Shown piece after piece: positions 60,225-64,000 of a stretch of 64,000 nt of DNA. Source of the DNA: Labia minor (lineage: Eukaryota; Arthropoda; Insecta; Dermaptera; Spongiphoridae); assembly GCA_963082975.1 (NCBI GenBank), contig OY720347.1:44281155-44345154 (forward strand), written 5' to 3'. How positions within the stretch are numbered: the stretch's first letter is position 1; the number at the start of each line of letters is the position of its first letter. Below the pieces are notes generated by a model. It was not told the origin of the DNA. It did no database searches and worked only from the letters and a program-made list of their open reading frames with translations. The translations under genes and the position numbers were made by a program.

Positions 60225-61446
60225 TATTAACACACAATACTATGTTAAAAAGTATAATCGTAAATAAATAACAATAGCGTAATGATTATAAACATAAATA
60301 AATTTAAATTTGACTATATATTATAGTATAATATAATTATAAAAATATAAAAACTATGTAATTGACAGAAGTTGAGGGGGTTTAAAATGACCATTTTTCT
60401 GCATCTCGTCGTTTATAGATATCCCTTTATAGGCTTAAATAAATGTGTAGCAAATCAGAAAATATTTTCATTAATTTCATAAATAAAATGTAGATACTCC
60501 AGATAAATAAAATTTAATTACATTCTATTATTGGTTTATAAAGAATATTTCGGTCATTGTAATTAGTGGTCGATTTACAATATAGTTTGTTTTTTCCTTC
60601 AAAAATCTGTTCTAAGACATGCAAACAAACAAAACAATTCTAAGTCAAGTTTTGCCTTTACATCGTACAAAATTGAAAATATTTAAATATTTTTACATTT
60701 CATTAGTTTAAACTAAAAAAATTTCAAATTTTGAATTAACTGTATTAAAATAGAATATTTTAAAATTTATATTCTATAATATATATTTCAAGTCTTATTT
60801 AAAACTAAAATAAAAATATGTATGTACACATTTTTTAAATTAAGTTTCTTAATGAGTTTCTAAGCAATATTTTTATTTTCAAATCGATAAAATTTGATTA
60901 GAAAAAAATAATTCTATAAAAATAGAGATACTGTGATTGAATTATGAGGAAAAATGTCCAGATAAAACATTTTATTAAAAATATTTTTTGTAATTATTTT
61001 GCAATTATCTTATAAATAATCTTAAAATCTATTTGACATTTGCAAATGTTAATGTAATAATAAAAATTCAAAGTTAGATTAACAACTTTCATAGAAAAGA
61101 ATCTTTATTACTTAAAAAAGATTACGTACAAAGTAATACTATTTATAAAAAAATATTTATTCAATTAAAGATGAATAAGAATTCATCTCTTTATATGAGC
61201 GAAACAAAATATTCACTTGATTATTATATAGTTTGGAGACTGCACATAAAATTTCTTGGAATTATTATTTAAATGTTTATAAGGTAAATTAAATAAATTA
61301 TTGATTAATATTTATATTAAAGTGCAGTCTTAATTTCATTAAATTTAAAATTATTATATTAAAATTAATAAAATAGAGAAAAACTTGTTGAAGGAATAGT
61401 TAACATTAATAGATAATTAATACATTTATATATATATATTAAATAT
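60225..61446. other. A+T-rich spacer downstream of SUMO
   Basis: No exon or element recognised. Confidence 0.5.
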
Positions 61447-63033
61447 TTAGTCCGCAACTCCTCCTCCTCCTGTTTGTGGCTGATACACTTCGATTGTATC
61501 TCCTTCTTCCATTTCCATTGAAAAAGGTGTATCATCTTCTCCTATTGCTTGGCCATCAAATCGAAATCTAGTGGCCTGCATAGCTAAACCCTTAAAACAA
61601 TAAAAAACTATGTCAAAATGGAATTAAAAAAATTTCAAATTTTATATTTTTACTATATTTAATTTAATATAAACTTAATGTAAATATTTAATATAAAATA
61701 TTTTATTTTATTTTTTATTCATTTTAATATAAAGCAACGGGCCATGTTATCCATTTATAATAAATTACATAAATTAAAAGGAAAAGAAAATATTTACTTC
61801 ATAAAAAAAATTGTCAATTAAATGCTTCAAGATAAAAGATTTATTATTGAATTTCCCTACGCCCGAACTTGAGTCTTCAGCGTGATAGACTGTAGTGCTA
61901 ACCACTAAAGCACTGTGAAGTCTATTTTTTTAAAAAACAAAACAAAACAGCAATAGTCTGTAGATTGGTGCAGAAAAGCAATAAAGCCAATTTCGATCAT
62001 AACTTTTATTCATTAAACAAGAAATATAGCAATCATATATATATATATCCCTGTGGCTCAAAAATGTTACAATAATACCTATTTCTAATATTCTAAATCA
62101 ATTTTCGTCTTCCAAAATCATAGATCACGCCTCATTCCCTTTTAAAACCCCAGGAAAAAATAAGTGTTTTATATATTTTAATTTTGATAATATTGGATAA
62201 TAATTTTTAAGAAATAAGCACCTTTTAATATGACAATTGACAATTTTTTACTTTCCTTAGGTCTTCAAATAATTGATGTACAAAAATATTAAATATTATC
62301 TAAATATTAATATTACTCTTAGCAGGAATATCTAATGTTTATCATTTTGCTCTGAAACAGCATTCTCCTTAAATATTTAGTCTTAATTTGAATAAAATAA
62401 TATTCTAGATGTTGTCAAAAGAGAGATTCTTCTATAATAGTCTGTTTATTATTATTTCCTCGTATGAGATAATTGAAATTGAAAATAATTTTAAAAAAAT
62501 CTAATTGTTATATTAAATGTTTATCATTTTTTTCATTTATTAAATTATGGATATTATTAACATTAAAAATCATAAAATTATCTGCCATTCTCAAAAAATA
62601 AATACACATTTTAATTATTGTAAATTACATTTTTCAGTAAAATAATTGAATGAAGAGTAAAAGAATTGTTATTAATTATAAAATTAATAGATACTTAGGT
62701 AAGGAATGAAAGAGAATTTATTAACCATCATAAATATATAGAATTGAAAGTATCAAATAAATTAACAACTGCAAATATCAATGGATATTTTCTAATGATA
62801 TTAATGTTAATAAAAATGGTGTAATAAATGCATACCACTCTGCTGCAATATGCAGTCATTAATTTTTTCATAGGAGTATTTTTTTTAATTTTAAATTGAA
62901 CGATAGCGCCGTCTTGTCCTAATACTTTGAGGTTAATATGTTCATTTTTAATGTCCTAAAAAATACATATTTATCAATAGTTTTTGGATAAATAACAATA
63001 AAAGTAATAAATTACCTTGTTTTCTTCCGACAT
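61447..63033 (-). CDS. SUMO: SUMO (small ubiquitin-like modifier)
   Basis: Three minus-strand exons: 63016-63033 (six codons), 62836-62955 and 61447-61590, giving 93 residues. It begins [20 protein letters not shown] and continues with [15 protein letters not shown], the RFRFDGQ motif, and [15 protein letters not shown]. The precursor extends past the Gly-Gly with GGVAD, which a SUMO protease would remove to expose the C-terminal Gly-Gly for conjugation. A psi-K-x-E type acceptor lysine near the N-terminus (as in SUMO-2/3) could be K9 or K6, but neither is a perfect match. It is the single insect-type SUMO (Drosophila smt3). The 1.2-kb second intron carries a tRNA-derived repeat. It is head-to-head with RPB10. 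Confidence 0.97.
61855..61925 (-). repeat. tRNA-derived SINE-like segment in a SUMO intron
   Basis: On the minus strand: gtgctttagtggttagcact (A-box-like; a stem gtgc/gcac can form a D-arm), then cagtctatcacgctg (weak anticodon-like arm), then agactcaagttcgggcg (B-box-like). It shares the ttagtggttagcac core with 37017-37085. The cloverleaf is incomplete, so I do not call a functional tRNA. Confidence 0.5.
61930..62835. other. SUMO intron 2, remainder
   Basis: A+T-rich intron DNA with nothing else recognised. Confidence 0.5.

Positions 63034-64000
<967 letters not shown>

Noticed and set aside
61855-61925. Functional tRNA gene
   Set aside because: A- and B-box-like motifs are present, but the acceptor and anticodon stems do not pair well and a relative exists at 37017; a tRNA-derived SINE fits better.

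Overview
The window is eukaryotic nuclear DNA from an arthropod, most likely an insect. The bulk is very A+T-rich (by eye about four fifths). Every real gene is split by short introns with gt...ag borders. Each gene product is a conserved animal protein, and the transposon remnants (mariner, hAT, PIF/Harbinger, LINE, tRNA-derived SINE, Helitron-like repeats) fit an insect genome. I cannot name the species. A very A+T-rich group such as parasitoid wasps or aphids would fit, but this is inference.

Layout. (1) 1-24171: no coding exon found. It is repeat-rich intergenic or 5'-intronic DNA. (2) 24172-47397, plus strand: a large gene for a selectin-like membrane protein whose domain order (sushi, fucolectin-type FTP, C-type lectin, ten sushi, transmembrane helix, short tyrosine-rich tail) matches insect furrowed. 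Its signal-peptide exon was not found. A 15-kb intron (25613-40883) is packed with nested transposons, and a dead mariner sits in a later intron. (3) 47884-49791, minus: a peroxisomal Mpv17/PMP22-family protein (PXMP2-like), tail-to-tail with furrowed. (4) 52261-56167, minus: a 14-exon Mut-7/Nibbler-type 3'-5' exoribonuclease (EXD3). (5) 56879-58372: a tandem satellite of 176- and 199-bp units. (6) 58370-59045, minus: a weak spliced 78-codon candidate gene. (7) 59776-60224: a decayed LINE reverse-transcriptase fragment. (8) 61447-63033, minus: SUMO. (9) 63509-64000, plus: RNA polymerase subunit RPB10, divergent from SUMO and cut by the window edge.

The host genes do not form one pathway: cell adhesion, peroxisome membrane, small-RNA trimming, protein modification, transcription. 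The most unusual content is mobile DNA. Two short non-coding repeat families (called X and Y here) share matching ends and a hairpin a few bases inside one end, which suggests rolling-circle (Helitron/Helentron-like) transposition. They take part in a four-layer nest of insertions inside the furrowed intron that also holds a PIF/Harbinger derivative with a MADF-domain fragment. A third family (R1, about 98 bp) carries a terminal-type hairpin and, in most copies, the nonanucleotide TAATATTAC.
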